Source of the DNA: Bremia lactucae
Lineage: Eukaryota > Oomycota > Peronosporomycetes > Peronosporales > Peronosporaceae
Assembly (NCBI RefSeq): GCF_004359215.1
Contig: NW_027152196.1
Coordinates: 151,837-209,597 of the forward strand
Direction: 5' to 3'
Length of the DNA stretch: 57,761 nt
In this document: positions 30,290 to 41,948 of the stretch, piece after piece
Numbering within the stretch: position 1 is the stretch's first letter
Layout of the letters: each line of letters begins with the position of its first letter
Notes under the pieces: generated by a model
What the model saw: the letters and a program-made list of their open reading frames with translations, nothing else
Databases searched by the model: none
What the model was told of the DNA's origin: nothing
Translations under genes and position numbers: made by a program

Positions 30290-30790
30290 GGTCACAGAGG
30301 ATGAACGACCAACGATTGAGCTGGGAAGCTACAGTGAGGCAGATAATGCAGCAAATTGTACAGACCGCAAATCGGCCAGGGGGATGGATGTGCCGCAAAC
30401 AAGTACGTGTGGCTCAATTCACGATAGAAGCCGAGTTCGTAGCTGGTGGTGAGTGAGATTTTAGGATGAAATGAGCTGTTAGGAGTGATTAGAGTGCGCG
30501 TTGTCAATCAGGTGATAATGCGCGTTCATAATCAAGCCGCGATGAGCAAAGTCTAGGACATGACATCGCAGGGAGGGCTAATCATATCGCGGTGATATCA
30601 AAGATTTATCAAGGCTATAGTCAAAATGAAGCGATCAAAGCGGACTGCCTTGAGTTGCGTTTCATACAGCTGATATTCTTATCAAGATGTTTGCCGCACC
30701 CCGGCTGAATGATATGCGCAAGCTGGTACCCTTATGGAATGACACCTGTTGAAAAGGTACGACATGTGGTCGTGAGTAGTGGTGGCGACG
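30290..30790 (+). pseudogene. pol: Ty1/Copia RNase H end
   Basis: The frame at 30256-30456 ends WMCRKQVRVAQFTIEAEFVA, a variant of the Copia RNase H signature W(K/R)SKKQ-x-V-A-x-S-T-x-E-A-E-Y. Downstream, in another frame, DILIKMFAAPRLNDMRKLV (about 30670-30727) matches the ADILTK end of Copia pol. No Copia LTR could be identified after it. Confidence 0.65.
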
Positions 30791-31586
30791 GCACGCAAAC
30801 TTTGAAATTGAAAAGCGCCTCTTAATAAGCTACGTGAATGATCGTAGGAATTGGACATAAGAGATATCAGGATAATAGGCTTTAAATACATTTAATTTCT
30901 TTTTTAATCAGGTGTTGTCTAAGCAGCATGGACAAACAAAACGAAGCGCTTCCTAGCCCTTTCGCGCTCTGCACTCGCTGCTCTGTGTCAGACGTGATAT
31001 TTATAGCGAAGCAAAAACTCACCGTTCGAGAAAAGCATCTACAATATTTTTTGCCTTTATTGACTACTGAAGCGGAAAATTGCCTGCTCGAGAGCACCCT
31101 ACTTGCGTCGTGTAAAAGAAAACTTCATTAGCACCCATTTATGACGGCCGCGTGAAAGCGCTCGGGTTTTGTTGTGCACAGCACCGTCGTTATGCACTTT
31201 AACAAAAAAACGTAACGACGCTCATAACGATCGCGTACGATTCACGTTTCCCAGTCTAGTTGATGCAATGCCTGCCTCCTGCCATGGCACTCTGAACAGG
31301 TGCCGAACAACGCACAATGCTAGACGAGTTTGCACACAATATGTAGCTTACAATCGTGATACTAGGTGCGTTGGAAATAATTGCGAGCGTTTTTGCCCTA
31401 CATTTTGCTGCCATCCGCGCAATTACAAGCACCCGTTCGATAGATGCTTCGAAATTTGTCTAGCGCAAATCAATATATTCAAGACCAAATTCCATTGCTC
31501 CCAATTATTTAATATTGTACTATCGAGTTGATAACACGCAATATTAAATGACGTGCCCTTGCCTGCAAAGGTGCACGACGCTGGCA
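30791..31586. other. Unassigned DNA between Copia tail and family A element
   Basis: No LTR or pol text is recognisable. A 67-codon frame at 30928-31131 (MDKQNEALPSPFALCTRCSV on) is without stops and could be a host gene fragment, but has no recognisable domain. The Cys/His-rich frame at 31169-31531 looks like chance. Confidence 0.35.
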
Positions 31587-31639
31587 TTACCGACAGTGTG
31601 ATAGTGTATAAATATGTATCAGATGAAGAAGGAGACAGC

Positions 31640-32230
31640 TTTTAAGCGCCTCGAGAAGGCGGCTTCCACGCAACGCGAACTGCTCACTCATTTGAGTGAT
31701 CTTAAATGGAGAGGTCGTTACCGTGCGCGCTACATCCGCCACGACCCTGTTGTCTCGTTCCGTTTGGCCATCGGTCTGGGGATGATCGGCTTTTGACATG
31801 TGGAGCTTGCTACCCAGCAGCACAAACACATGACGCCGAAAACCCGACGTAAAACGTGGATCCCAATCCTGTACAATGGATTCGGGCATCCCATGTAGTC
31901 GTAACACATGATTCCGGAAAAAGAATGTTGTCTCCTTGACTGTGATCGTGGTGCAACATTCTGCTAAATGCACCGTTTGCTCCGTCTGTCTTCAAAGACG
32001 ACGAGCCTAGTCCGATCTTGAGGTCAGGCGGCATGTCAAACATTAAGCCCTGAATGACCGACACCAAACAATCCGTAGGTATAGGCGCGGCTTCAATGGC
32101 CCACTGCTTTTTTTCGATAGGTCTTGCGATAGTTTTACGGCCCAGGTGCCCACTCGATGGTGCATCTGAGAGCTCGTGAAGTATCTTCAGCTTGAGATCT
32201 GTGCCATGAGGACAAAAATTCTCTTGATAT
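31640..32230 (-). pseudogene. pol: Gypsy integrase (family A)
   Basis: The minus strand carries VQDWDPRFTSGF (the SDRDPRF segment, with the Asp of DPR kept), LLGSKLHMSKADHPQTDGQT and ERDNRVVAD with the catalytic Glu. The family sister at 4820-5766 lacks this DGQT. Text stops matching integrase after VARTV at about 31710, where unrelated sequence begins. The zinc-domain region lies at 32068-32230. Confidence 0.78.
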
Positions 32231-32820
32231 CATAATAGGCCGCCGCTGTAGCTTAAGCGACTTATATTAGCCTTCAGGTGAGACAAAAGGAGACCTTTCA
32301 TCAACAGAAGTGATTTAAAAGCAGTCGACAATGTTCGTACTGACTGTAGCACTCTTTGTTTTCGGAGGCCAACGAGCTCGTCACGTGGTAGATCTTCATG
32401 GCTGCCAACTTTGACGACACCACTTTTGCCTGAGCACGCGACACACTTCCCCGGTGTCTTGGCTCGAAGTCTGGTCTGCAAAATAATGCGTCAGTCAAAT
32501 ATATTCGACTTACCCGGCTTGAATTCGACTTTGAAATTAAATTTAGAGGCAAATGAAAGCCATCTTGTCATTCTAGGCGAGAGGTGCGGTTAGTTCAGTG
32601 ATTTGTGATCTGTATATACCAGACATGATTCAGTTGTCCCGCCTTGGCCGCTTGTCAGGGAACTTATCGAAAAAATCGACTTGTCCTTTCGGCAACGGCC
32701 ATTGCCTGGTCACACAATACTTGGTCTTAGGTTCGAGGTCAATTATGTGCCCGATTCCCTAATGTGATGGTGGCCGGCTCGGCACTTCTTCTGGGAGCAC
32801 ATCACGATGTTTCCACAAAA
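32230..32820 (-). pseudogene. pol: Gypsy RNase H end joined to first RT block (family A)
   Basis: RDVLPEEVPSRPPSH and IDLEPKTKYCVTRQWPLPKG (about 32690-32810) are the entry to RT. About 60 bp further, YTDH-like RNase H text and the LADALF / PDFEPRHR connection (32300-32560) follow. The polymerase palm with YxDD is absent, so this is another internal deletion. Confidence 0.75.
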
Positions 32821-32829
32821 TCTAAAAAA

Positions 32830-34130
32830 AACGGGTGTTTCTCAAAGCATTCCAGCCTAACGTTTTGTCCGTTTGGAGGACCCTCTCGTCCATTGCGGAC
32901 AACGAGCAATAGTCCATCAAGTTCTCTTCTGGAACTAGTGCGACTACATCGTGGATCTTACCTTTCAAGGTCGGACAGGAACAGATTCCCCGACATATTT
33001 AGAGGATTTGATATCTTCTAGGCAGACCCCAAGACGTGTAAGACCACCTCAACTGAGGATGGATATATGCTGAGAGGAATACGGCTATTGACCGAAGTCG
33101 CAAGACCAGAAGTAATCATATTGGTTAAGAACGAAGCCACTGAAGTTGTCGGCTTCGATGTGGCAGGTTATTATTGTGGTGACTTCGAAGCTTCATCTGC
33201 TTCGAAAACAATTGAAATTGAATGCTTTATCCCTTCCCATTATGTCTTCGACGGTCTCGAACATCGCGTTCAAAGGCCCGTCCTCTTTGACCGGGGCTGA
33301 TCCAAAGGTTACTCGTTCTTACGTGCCTTTATCGCCCTTATTTGTCGAAAACTCGTTTTACGAGCCACCACGACTTTTGACCTCGAAGTAGATGCCGTTG
33401 CTCTCTTTTCTAACGCAATACTTTTAACCGCACCAGACTCTAGGCTCTGTACCGGTTCTAGCGACGTTTGACCTCTTGTCAGCTCATTATCTGTTACCAC
33501 AAGCTCTCGGCTCTGTGCAGGACCGGGGGACGCTTGACTACTCGTCATCGTCCCTTCCACTACACTAGTCATTCCGAGCTGGGTAGGTCTTTGAGTCACC
33601 TGACTTCGTGTTGGTACACTTTCAGCTGCGTTGGACACAACATCAGCCGCATAAGTTTCTCGCAGAAGCACATCTTTTTCGGTGTCTTGCGTAGAGTTGG
33701 CAACTATGCGTGTACGCTAGTCCATCCATGGTTGGTGTCTTACCAACCATGGCATGCCTACAATGAGGTCATATGGACTCTTTATATCTAGCACTATGAA
33801 CTTCTTTTTACAAGAAAAGTCACTAAAACTGAAGCCGAGTTCAACTTGAACTCCCTTAGAGTTTAGGAACGCGCCGTTCGCTAAACGAAGGGTCACCTTT
33901 CTTGCTTGCAGTCCTGGCAAAGCGACTCAAACATTGCCGGTATTTGTTTTAAAGCCGTGATTTAACAAAATTCTGTGATGCACCCGAATCCACGAGAAGG
34001 GTCATCACATGGTCATAGCCTCGTGTAAACCAGCACGGTTAAGGTCCAAAATTTTAAGACCTCAAAGACTATGCTACCCATTTGTTCGATAAGTCAAAAG
34101 TTAGGGGTAACTTCAGAGTCCGCGTCAGTA
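32830..34130 (-). pseudogene. pol: Gypsy retropepsin and linker, active site intact (family A)
   Basis: The protease active site reads MTLLVDSGASQNFVK (about 33964-34005), unlike the mutated copy at the left edge. VRLANGAFLNSKGVQVEL and KSPYDLIVGMPWLVRHQPW follow in the frame 33920-33717. The Ser/Thr-rich linker with repeated S-L/R-E-x-V-V-T-D-like units runs through 33671-33309. One frameshift separates active site and flap. Confidence 0.78.
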
Positions 34131-34139
34131 GAGCATTCC

Positions 34140-35197
34140 GCCGCTACTGCGCTACAGCATTTCGCGAACAGTCAGTGGTCGATTCAGAACTAATGCGCCT
34201 TGCATTATGATTCTTGCCATCATCCTTCGGGTAGGGAATCCTTTTGCTGGGCGTCTTAGCACCAGCAGGGACTCTGACATAGCAGCGAGCCATCTTATGG
34301 CCGCGATTGCCGCAGTTGTAGCAGACTGCGTCGGCACAACTACATAAGAGTGGCATCTGGCCTCTCGGCCGACGGCTTATACCAAGCTGTCGCCGAAGCA
34401 CTGTTGTAGGATTGCTCTCAACAAAGGCTATTTTGATTGCCTCATCTATCGTCACCGGTACCTTTCTAAAAAGAGCTTATCGTTTTGGGTCGTGCCCCAA
34501 TCCAATCATGACCGAGGGCACGTTAATGTGTTCCGATATCAGACCCACAGTAATGGATGCCGACAGCGAGCGCACATCCTGCACATATTATTGCAGAGAT
34601 CGCTTCGCCTGTCGCGCTCTAAACACTTCGTTGTTTGGTGGCTGAATTATGGCACCAATCTTTGTCTTAAAGATCGCTTAGAAAGGAAACGCCTTACCGT
34701 GCACAAAAAGCGCCGAGTAAGCCCACTCTGAGGCCTCACCAAACAAATAAGCCATAGCGTTCGACAAAACCCGGGTGTCGTAAACGATAAGCTGCGCCGT
34801 ACCACATTGCTCCACGGCTAACAGCAAGTGGACAATCGTGTGCGCTGCAGTTCCATCGACATTAGGCGGGTCCATTCGAATGGGTCTTGGCTGATACGGT
34901 CGAAGAGCGTCTCAACTGTCCTGTTGAAAGCCTCGCTCCGAGCCTGCTCATGTCTCAGTTCATCCTGAGTCTGAGTGACGGACTCCGCCGCAGCATGGCT
35001 CTGTGCCTCGGACGCGGCTCTCTGCTGTCCGAGCACGAATGCCTCAAATTCTCCAACTAAGCAACATGTTGGTCAGGAGGACTTCCCAGGAGCCTGGCCA
35101 GGGTTTGTTCACCAAGCCCCTGCGACATTAGCCCTGCCACCTCCCGATGTTGTTCGGAGAGGTGGGGGAAATGAGCCCAAGCAATATTGAGGCTCAT
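34140..35197 (-). pseudogene. gag: Gypsy gag with intact zinc knuckle (family A)
   Basis: The start MSLNIAWAHFPHLSEQHREV (ATG at 35197) is clean here, then the Gln/Arg-rich region (RAASEAQSHAAAESVTQTQD) runs to about 34818. After frameshifts, the frame 34455-34144 has the capsid end and the knuckle CYNCGNRGHKMARC, with all CCHC ligands present, the best one in the window. It would bind element RNA. Confidence 0.82.
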
Positions 35198-35253
35198 CCT
35201 TACGTACACACGCAGAGATGCAGGTCATGGGAAAGATTTCAAGTGCTACCAAG

Positions 35254-35794
35254 TGTAGGCGGGCACGTCGTAATGCGGCCACGCTCTACTTAGACACACA
35301 CACTAACACAGCGAGGAAGCGGTTAAACCTGCTTCTCTTGCGTGCAGTGAGGTAGTTGTGGTGGGCGCGCAAGCAACCTCACCCAACACACTAAGTACTC
35401 TGGTTAAGTGTCGTCACGGGAGCGGAAATCCGTCTCCTCGTGCGCACTTACCAAGTAGGAAGTAGTTTTCAGACTGATTTATATTTAATAGAATTAAATA
35501 CAAATACTTATTTTTACCAATTAAAATGTTATCTCGATAGATATCACTTATTATGTATTGCGAGCGTATCTTTATAGATACCTCGCGTAACGGATGCATG
35601 GATAACGCTAGGCGTCATCCCTCCTAATGTGAATGCACCCATGTGCATCACATACACAAGGGTTGGTCACAAATGTAAACAACAATCGAGTGCTCTGTCC
35701 AATTACTTTAATCTAGAAATTCACCAACCCCTTAAGTACACCAAGTATACTTTACGGGGACTGTGTAACATTTTGGCAACTTTAGCCCGTTACA
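35254..35794 (-). repeat. 5' LTR, family A
   Basis: The reverse complement starts TGTAACGGGCTAAAGTTGC and ends CCGCCTACA. The primer site TGGTAGCACTTGAAATC follows on the gag side (35235-35251). Confidence 0.88.
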
Positions 35795-35797
35795 ACC

Positions 35798-36223
35798 TCG
35801 CACTTCCTCAGTGCGAGTGGTGTCTCATGTCACTTCACGTACACTTGTACGTGCAGAGGAAGACTCTCTTTAAAATACTTGCTTTAAAGAGAGTTCTTTA
35901 AACCGTACTAATATCATTAACTTATTTTGTTATTGTCTACTTAATACTAACTTAAATATAATCCAATACAAAACATGTAATAAAGTATTATCTGTCTTTC
36001 TCTTTGCGCGCGTCCAGCGCTGATTGGACCGCGGAGAAATTAGATATAATGGTCTATATCTAGCAATGAATAGGCTTTTAAAATACTATCATCTTAAGAA
36101 ATACTTTCCAAATATCATCAACTTTTTAGATAATATATTAATTAAAAGCCTATAAGTGTAAATTTCATGTAACGATACCTCTCTCTTCAGAAGCAGTACA
36201 AGAAAAGGATGCCCCGTTACAAT
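35798..36223 (-). repeat. LTR fragment, family B
   Basis: It is a reversed family B LTR that lacks about the first 45 bp and has an altered end (a TGTAACGATAC repeat, then GCCCCGTTACA at 36213). It directly abuts the family A LTR. Confidence 0.75.
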
Positions 36224-36227
36224 GTAC

Positions 36228-36330
36228 CTTGAAGAGGCTTTTAGTTGCTACAGATCACAGCACAAAGCTTTGCAAGACACGTAACGCTTTAAGATCAAAG
36301 GAAAATTAAGCCTTTATATGCTATGCATGT
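36228..36330 (-). repeat. LTR fragment, family D
   Basis: GCAAGACACGTAACGCTTTA and AGATCAAAGGAAAATTAAGCC match the reversed family D LTR at about 55420-55455. Only about 100 bp are recognisable. Confidence 0.5.
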
Positions 36331-36890
36331 GTAAACGTTACCTGATTACCATACATGGGTCTTGCCGCAAGAACTCTTTGTAGTTGCTCATACGTGTTTC
36401 ACTCATAAAAATAATCTGAAGTTACTATTGTTAATAAATATTTTTGTGAATTTTACTCGGTAAGAAACGAAATGTGCTTTGTTAGACAATACACTTTCCT
36501 TGACACGAATAAAAATATCGGTCAGGAATGATGGCATCATTCAGTTTCAGAATTAAGATCTTATCTTGGTCATATATGGGAGCTTTATGGTTTCAGTCAA
36601 CTTAATATGTCAATCAGTGTATGATTCACAGTTTGCTAGTCACAACATGCCGAGGGTGAGGTCATTACACTCGAGGTGATCGAGACTCTTTGAGTTTTAT
36701 CCTGTGTAAATGTCCTAAAGCTCTCAAATCTGTAAATGTGAGAGAGCTTTCGCAATTAGTCAATTGCACACGTATGCCGATTATTTAAGCTATGCTTGAT
36801 GTTCGTAGCATACCACGACGAGTTTTCAATCCTGCTTGCAGTTGTCGCTCTGCAAATATAGTTGCTCGAGGCGCACGACCTCAGTAAGAT
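36331..36890. other. Unassigned AT-rich DNA
   Basis: I see no retroelement motif, no long frame and no repeat structure here. Confidence 0.5.
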
Positions 36891-36894
36891 CAAA

Positions 36895-37345
36895 CATATG
36901 GCTTAACCCCACAAACGAGGTCAACCGACGTCGGTAGCTTAGAGGTTATGGGGTCGAGGTGACTGTCATTGTTTAGCAGCCTCCTGTCCAGCAAGTGCCT
37001 GGGTGGGTGACGGGGCTAACATGAATGGAAATCCCGGCAAGTACCACCCCTGGGTCCGGCGCCGGGAGGTGTAATGCACGACGCGGGCGCCGGGAAGGGA
37101 GACGCTACGTCGTGAAGCATATTGTGTCACGATAGGTGAACTGCCTTGTCTCGGGCCCGGACCCGAAAACCACCGAAGTTACTGTGGGAACAACCCATCC
37201 TCCTGGGGGCGGCTGGAAATTGAAAATAACCACAAATGAGAGCAAAGCACGTGTTCAACTCAATTTTAAAAAACGCTTAAATTTCTTAAACCCGCTCATA
37301 AACATAAGCGTTCCTTTCAAATGGAAATCGAGCACCTAAATCTGA
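36895..37345 (+). other. GC-rich structured block, unknown
   Basis: A sharp rise in GC sets this block off. It contains CGGTAGCTTAGAGGTTATGG, close to a pol III A box, AAGTGCCTGGGTGGGTGAC, which resembles the 5S rRNA internal promoter region, and palindromic CCGGCGCCGG and CGGGCCCG. A B-box-like GTTCAACTC is at about 37253. It might be a SINE or the untranslated end of a non-LTR element. No coding is evident. The identity is unknown. Confidence 0.35.
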
Positions 37346-38036
37346 CTAGTAGCAAAGCTCTGTCTCGAGCTCGAAAATCGTCGATTACTTTTCTATTTTT
37401 GTGATCACTGCCATAAGCAGCCTCTCAATGCTTCCTTTAGGAAGTCCTCGATTGACATCGCGCTAATTATAAGCCCGATTCAAAATCGGGCTAGCATTGA
37501 ATAGCTTCAACTATATTTCGTTCAATAAATTCCGCACTGTTGTACCACTAGCAAGCTCATGCCGCGCCGCGAATGGCGGAGCAACAAAAAGGTTTAGGTA
37601 GCTTTGCAAGGGTGACTGTTTGTTGGCGCAGCCGGCTCAAATTCAGGTTGCAACATAGAGCATTGACGCGTAATGCCAAACATGTAAATAAATAACGGTC
37701 TAGCGGAACAAAAGGACCTAAAGTGAGTGCATCTATGTATCAGATTTGAAAGTAAGCGCTCGCTCGACCGTTGCAGTAAAGATGATAGCTTATTACATAA
37801 ATGTTCTCGAATCCCTCTTCAAGGGCAAGTAGACAGTTTCAGCCAATGTATCAAAATTAAGAATCCACGGCGTGTGCTCATCCGACCACAGACATCCGAC
37901 CGAAAAATTGCAACCAAGTAGATGATTCAAATAGCTTGACTGTGTCCACAAGTACTATCTTCTCTACATGATGCAAGGCAGCAGTGTCGCAACATCAGTC
38001 GCCTGACTACCTACGACCATATACCAGAATCCAGGT
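37346..38036. other. Unassigned DNA
   Basis: I find no gene or repeat that I can support; the 64-codon frame at 37727 has no recognisable feature. Confidence 0.5.
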
Positions 38037-38474
38037 TGTAACGGGGCACTACGACTTTACTGCTTCAGTACAAGTCCACTTCGCACTGCTTCAGTTGCGA
38101 GTGGTGCCTTACGTTAATTGACGTACACCGTACGTGCGATAGACTTCTGTTACGACAACTAGACTTAAGAGGGTGAAATGGAAACTGTATTAAATATAAT
38201 TAAGTGTCTCTTGTTCTATCTTTGTAAATGCTAACTTAATTATAAACCAATACTAAAGATGTAAATAAATTCTTATCTATAACTCTCTTTGATTACTTCT
38301 ACAGCTGATTAGTCTGCGGATCAAATAGATACAATGGTCTATACCTATTTGTGGATAAGAATTCTGAATATTACTATATAAAGTAATATCCTCCAAATAT
38401 TATCTACCTTTTAAAAAATATATTAATTAACAACCTTTAGGTGCTAATTTCATGTAACGATATACCCCGTTACA
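38037..38474 (-). repeat. LTR, family B
   Basis: On the plus strand it runs TGTAACGGGGCACT ... ATACCCCGTTACA, the reverse of the LTR at 15168. CACCCCTCCCTTA after it is the reversed polypurine tract. Confidence 0.88.
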
Positions 38475-38548
38475 TCACCCCTCCCTTAAACGACAATCAC
38501 TCTGAATGTCATTGGATGGAGTGGTTGCTATGTGACCACTTCATTTTT

Positions 38549-38982
38549 AAATATGTGTTGATTGGTCAGATCCATCATTTTAAATTCCATCGCATGAAGG
38601 ATCAACTCATGCCGGGTGACGATAGTGCTGCGCCTTCGGCTGCGGTTCGTGCAGCCGCGGGTCACGCACTGTTATCTCTTGCGGCAGGCGGAACGGCTGC
38701 CGTAGTGTCTTCCACTCGCACAACACTAGATGTTGCGAGTGCACGTGGTGATTCACCACGTGAATACGACCCCTCTTTGGAGGTCGACTACGAATGCGAG
38801 TCGGATGAAGTGGCCGACTCGGGGAGAATGGAACAGTCGCCTGATATACGTCAGGCGGCTGACTATGAGCCTTCGAATGAGAGGGCTCATTCTGATAGAC
38901 GAGTAAACAGTCTATTTGGATCCGACGATGAGGATGATCCCTCATCGCCCGTACGATCTCCCATACGGTCACCTGCACGTGT
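38549..38982 (+). pseudogene. Antisense ORF of family B, N-terminal half
   Basis: This copy is open for about 140 codons with no stop up to the N. It has LIGQIHHFKFHRMKDQ, SAAPSAAVRAAAGHALLSLA, PSLEVDYECESDEVADSG, then EPSNERAHSDRR and SDDEDDPSSPVRSPIRSPAR, an acidic, Ser/Pro-rich region. The initial Met of the other copies is Val here, so a start further downstream (MKDQ at 38595) is possible. It is plus strand, opposite to the pol of its element. The block SLEVDYECESD differs from the 21150 copy only at silent positions. Confidence 0.7.
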
Positions 38983-38983
38983 N
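38983..38983. other. Single N, assembly join
   Basis: An isolated N sits exactly at the left boundary of the exact duplication, changing from family B antisense ORF to family A pol without any LTR. Confidence 0.9.
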
Positions 38984-41948
38984 GGCACTTCTTCTGGGAG
39001 CACATCACGATGTTTCCACAAAATCTAAAAAAAACGGGTGTTTCTCAAAGCATTCCAGCCTAACGTTTTGTCCGTTTGGAGGACCCTCTCGTCCATTGCG
39101 GACAACGAGCAATAGTCCATCAAGTTCTCTTCTGGAACTAGTGCGACTACATCGTGGATCTTACCTTTCAAGGTCGGACAGGAACAGATTCCCCGACATA
39201 TTTAGAGGATTTGATATCTTCTAGGCAGACCCCAAGACGTGTAAGACCACCTCAACTGAGGATGGATATATGCTGAGAGGAATACGGCTATTGACCGAAG
39301 TCGCAAGACCAGAAGTAATCATATTGGTTAAGAACGAAGCCACTGAAGTTGTCGGCTTCGATGTGGCAGGTTATTATTGTGGTGACTTCGAAGCTTCATC
39401 TGCTTCGAAAACAATTGAAATTGAATGCTTTATCCCTTCCCATTATGTCTTCGACGGTCTCGAACATCGCGTTCAAAGGCCCGTCCTCTTTGACCGGGGC
39501 TGATCCAAAGGTTACTCGTTCTTACGTGCCTTTATCGCCCTTATTTGTCGAAAACTCGTTTTACGAGCCACCACGACTTTTGACCTCGAAGTAGATGCCG
39601 TTGCTCTCTTTTCTAACGCAATACTTTTAACCGCACCAGACTCTAGGCTCTGTACCGGTTCTAGCGACGTTTGACCTCTTGTCAGCTCATTATCTGTTAC
39701 CACAAGCTCTCGGCTCTGTGCAGGACCGGGGGACGCTTGACTACTCGTCATCGTCCCTTCCACTACACTAGTCATTCCGAGCTGGGTAGGTCTTTGAGTC
39801 ACCTGACTTCGTGTTGGTACACTTTCAGCTGCGTTGGACACAACATCAGCCGCATAAGTTTCTCGCAGAAGCACATCTTTTTCGGTGTCTTGCGTAGAGT
39901 TGGCAACTATGCGTGTACGCTAGTCCATCCATGGTTGGTGTCTTACCAACCATGGCATGCCTACAATGAGGTCATATGGACTCTTTATATCTAGCACTAT
40001 GAACTTCTTTTTACAAGAAAAGTCACTAAAACTGAAGCCGAGTTCAACTTGAACTCCCTTAGAGTTTAGGAACGCGCCGTTCGCTAAACGAAGGGTCACC
40101 TTTCTTGCTTGCAGTCCTGGCAAAGCGACTCAAACATTGCCGGTATTTGTTTTAAAGCCGTGATTTAACAAAATTCTGTGATGCACCCGAATCCACGAGA
40201 AGGGTCATCACATGGTCATAGCCTCGTGTAAACCAGCACGGTTAAGGTCCAAAATTTTAAGACCTCAAAGACTATGCTACCCATTTGTTCGATAAGTCAA
40301 AAGTTAGGGGTAACTTCAGAGTCCGCGTCAGTAGAGCATTCCGCCGCTACTGCGCTACAGCATTTCGCGAACAGTCAGTGGTCGATTCAGAACTAATGCG
40401 CCTTGCATTATGATTCTTGCCATCATCCTTCGGGTAGGGAATCCTTTTGCTGGGCGTCTTAGCACCAGCAGGGACTCTGACATAGCAGCGAGCCATCTTA
40501 TGGCCGCGATTGCCGCAGTTGTAGCAGACTGCGTCGGCACAACTACATAAGAGTGGCATCTGGCCTCTCGGCCGACGGCTTATACCAAGCTGTCGCCGAA
40601 GCACTGTTGTAGGATTGCTCTCAACAAAGGCTATTTTGATTGCCTCATCTATCGTCACCGGTACCTTTCTAAAAAGAGCTTATCGTTTTGGGTCGTGCCC
40701 CAATCCAATCATGACCGAGGGCACGTTAATGTGTTCCGATATCAGACCCACAGTAATGGATGCCGACAGCGAGCGCACATCCTGCACATATTATTGCAGA
40801 GATCGCTTCGCCTGTCGCGCTCTAAACACTTCGTTGTTTGGTGGCTGAATTATGGCACCAATCTTTGTCTTAAAGATCGCTTAGAAAGGAAACGCCTTAC
40901 CGTGCACAAAAAGCGCCGAGTAAGCCCACTCTGAGGCCTCACCAAACAAATAAGCCATAGCGTTCGACAAAACCCGGGTGTCGTAAACGATAAGCTGCGC
41001 CGTACCACATTGCTCCACGGCTAACAGCAAGTGGACAATCGTGTGCGCTGCAGTTCCATCGACATTAGGCGGGTCCATTCGAATGGGTCTTGGCTGATAC
41101 GGTCGAAGAGCGTCTCAACTGTCCTGTTGAAAGCCTCCCTCCGAGCCTGCTCACGCCTGAGATTATCTCAGGTCTTTTGGGCCGACTCCGCCGCAGCATG
41201 GCTATGGTCCTCTGACGCGGCCATTCACTGTCCGAGCACAAACGCCTCAAACTGCTCCAACTGAGCAGCATGTTGCTCAGGTAGGCTACCCAAGAGCCTG
41301 GCAAACCAAGTCCCTGCGCCAAGTGCTCAGCCACTTCCGAAAATGTTCGGAGAGGTGGGAGAAATGGGCTTAATTTTTATTGAGGCTGATCCTCACTGAC
41401 ACGCTCAGAGAGGCGGGTTGTGGGATTGATGCCAATTTTAGGCGGCGTTTCTGAAGCGGCCTCGTGCTACAAAGCACACGCATACAAGCTCAGCGAGAAA
41501 GCAGTTTTGTCGTTTTCTCTCACGTGCAGTGAGGTAGTTGGCGAGCGCCTAAGGCGGCCTTACCCAACGAGCTTGTCCCTTAGAGCAATCGTCATCACGA
41601 AAGCGGTTTCCTGTCTTCTCGTTCGCACTTGTTATCAAGCGAGCGGTTATAAGACTGATTCATATTTTATATAATTAAATACAACACCTTTTTACCCAAG
41701 CAATAGATGTCATATCTGTAGACGTGCTTCTCTATATGGCGAGCTTTTGAATTAAAAACCTCAGCTCGCGGATGACACAAGACGTCATCCTTTTCAATGT
41801 GAATGCACCTGTGTGCATCACATACACAAGAGTGGGTCACTTAGTAAACCTCAACCGAGTGGCAGGTCAAATTACTTTACATGAAGTAAATGACCCCCTA
41901 TTAAGTATACTTAACGGGTGTGTAACATTAAGCAGCTAGCCCGATACA
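38984..41948 (-). mobile_element. Ty3/Gypsy family A fragment, duplicate of 32781-34934 plus a divergent gag end
   Basis: 38984-41137 is base for base the same as 32781-34934 as far as I can compare, carrying the same RT entry, linker, protease (DSGAS) and gag with knuckle, all on the minus strand. From 41138 the sequence continues into gag of a more divergent subfamily (AEHLAQGLGLPGSWVAYLSN) and a divergent family A LTR (41438-41948). Confidence 0.85.
41438..41948 (-). repeat. LTR, divergent family A subfamily
   Basis: The reverse complement starts TGTATCGGGCTAGCTGC and shares GTGTATGTGATGCACA, AATCAGTCTTATAACC and CTACCTCACTGCACGTGAGA with family A. The LTR at 47815-48261 is its closest relative in the window. 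Confidence 0.72.

Larger units (their letters stand above)
31587..35794 (-). mobile_element. Ty3/Gypsy family A element, minus strand, internally deleted
   Basis: Read from 35794 leftwards: 5' LTR, primer site, gag, protease, linker, the first RT block, then directly the RNase H end and integrase, ending at about 31640. Most of RT is deleted and there is no 3' LTR. Its 32781-34934 part is repeated exactly at 38984-41137. Confidence 0.85.
38037..38982 (-). mobile_element. 3' end of a family B element (LTR plus antisense ORF)
   Basis: Along the plus strand: a reversed LTR (38037-38474), a reversed polypurine tract, then the antisense ORF reading plus. The element body would lie to the right but is replaced, at the single N at 38983, by family A sequence. 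It is close to the copy at 56095-57761. Confidence 0.85.

Noticed and set aside
31169..31531. 120-codon Cys/His-rich frame
   Set aside because: No ordered zinc-finger spacing, no homologue in the window and irregular composition; probably chance.
38607..39008. 133-codon minus-strand frame through the N
   Set aside because: Shadow of the well-supported family B antisense ORF, and it crosses an assembly join.
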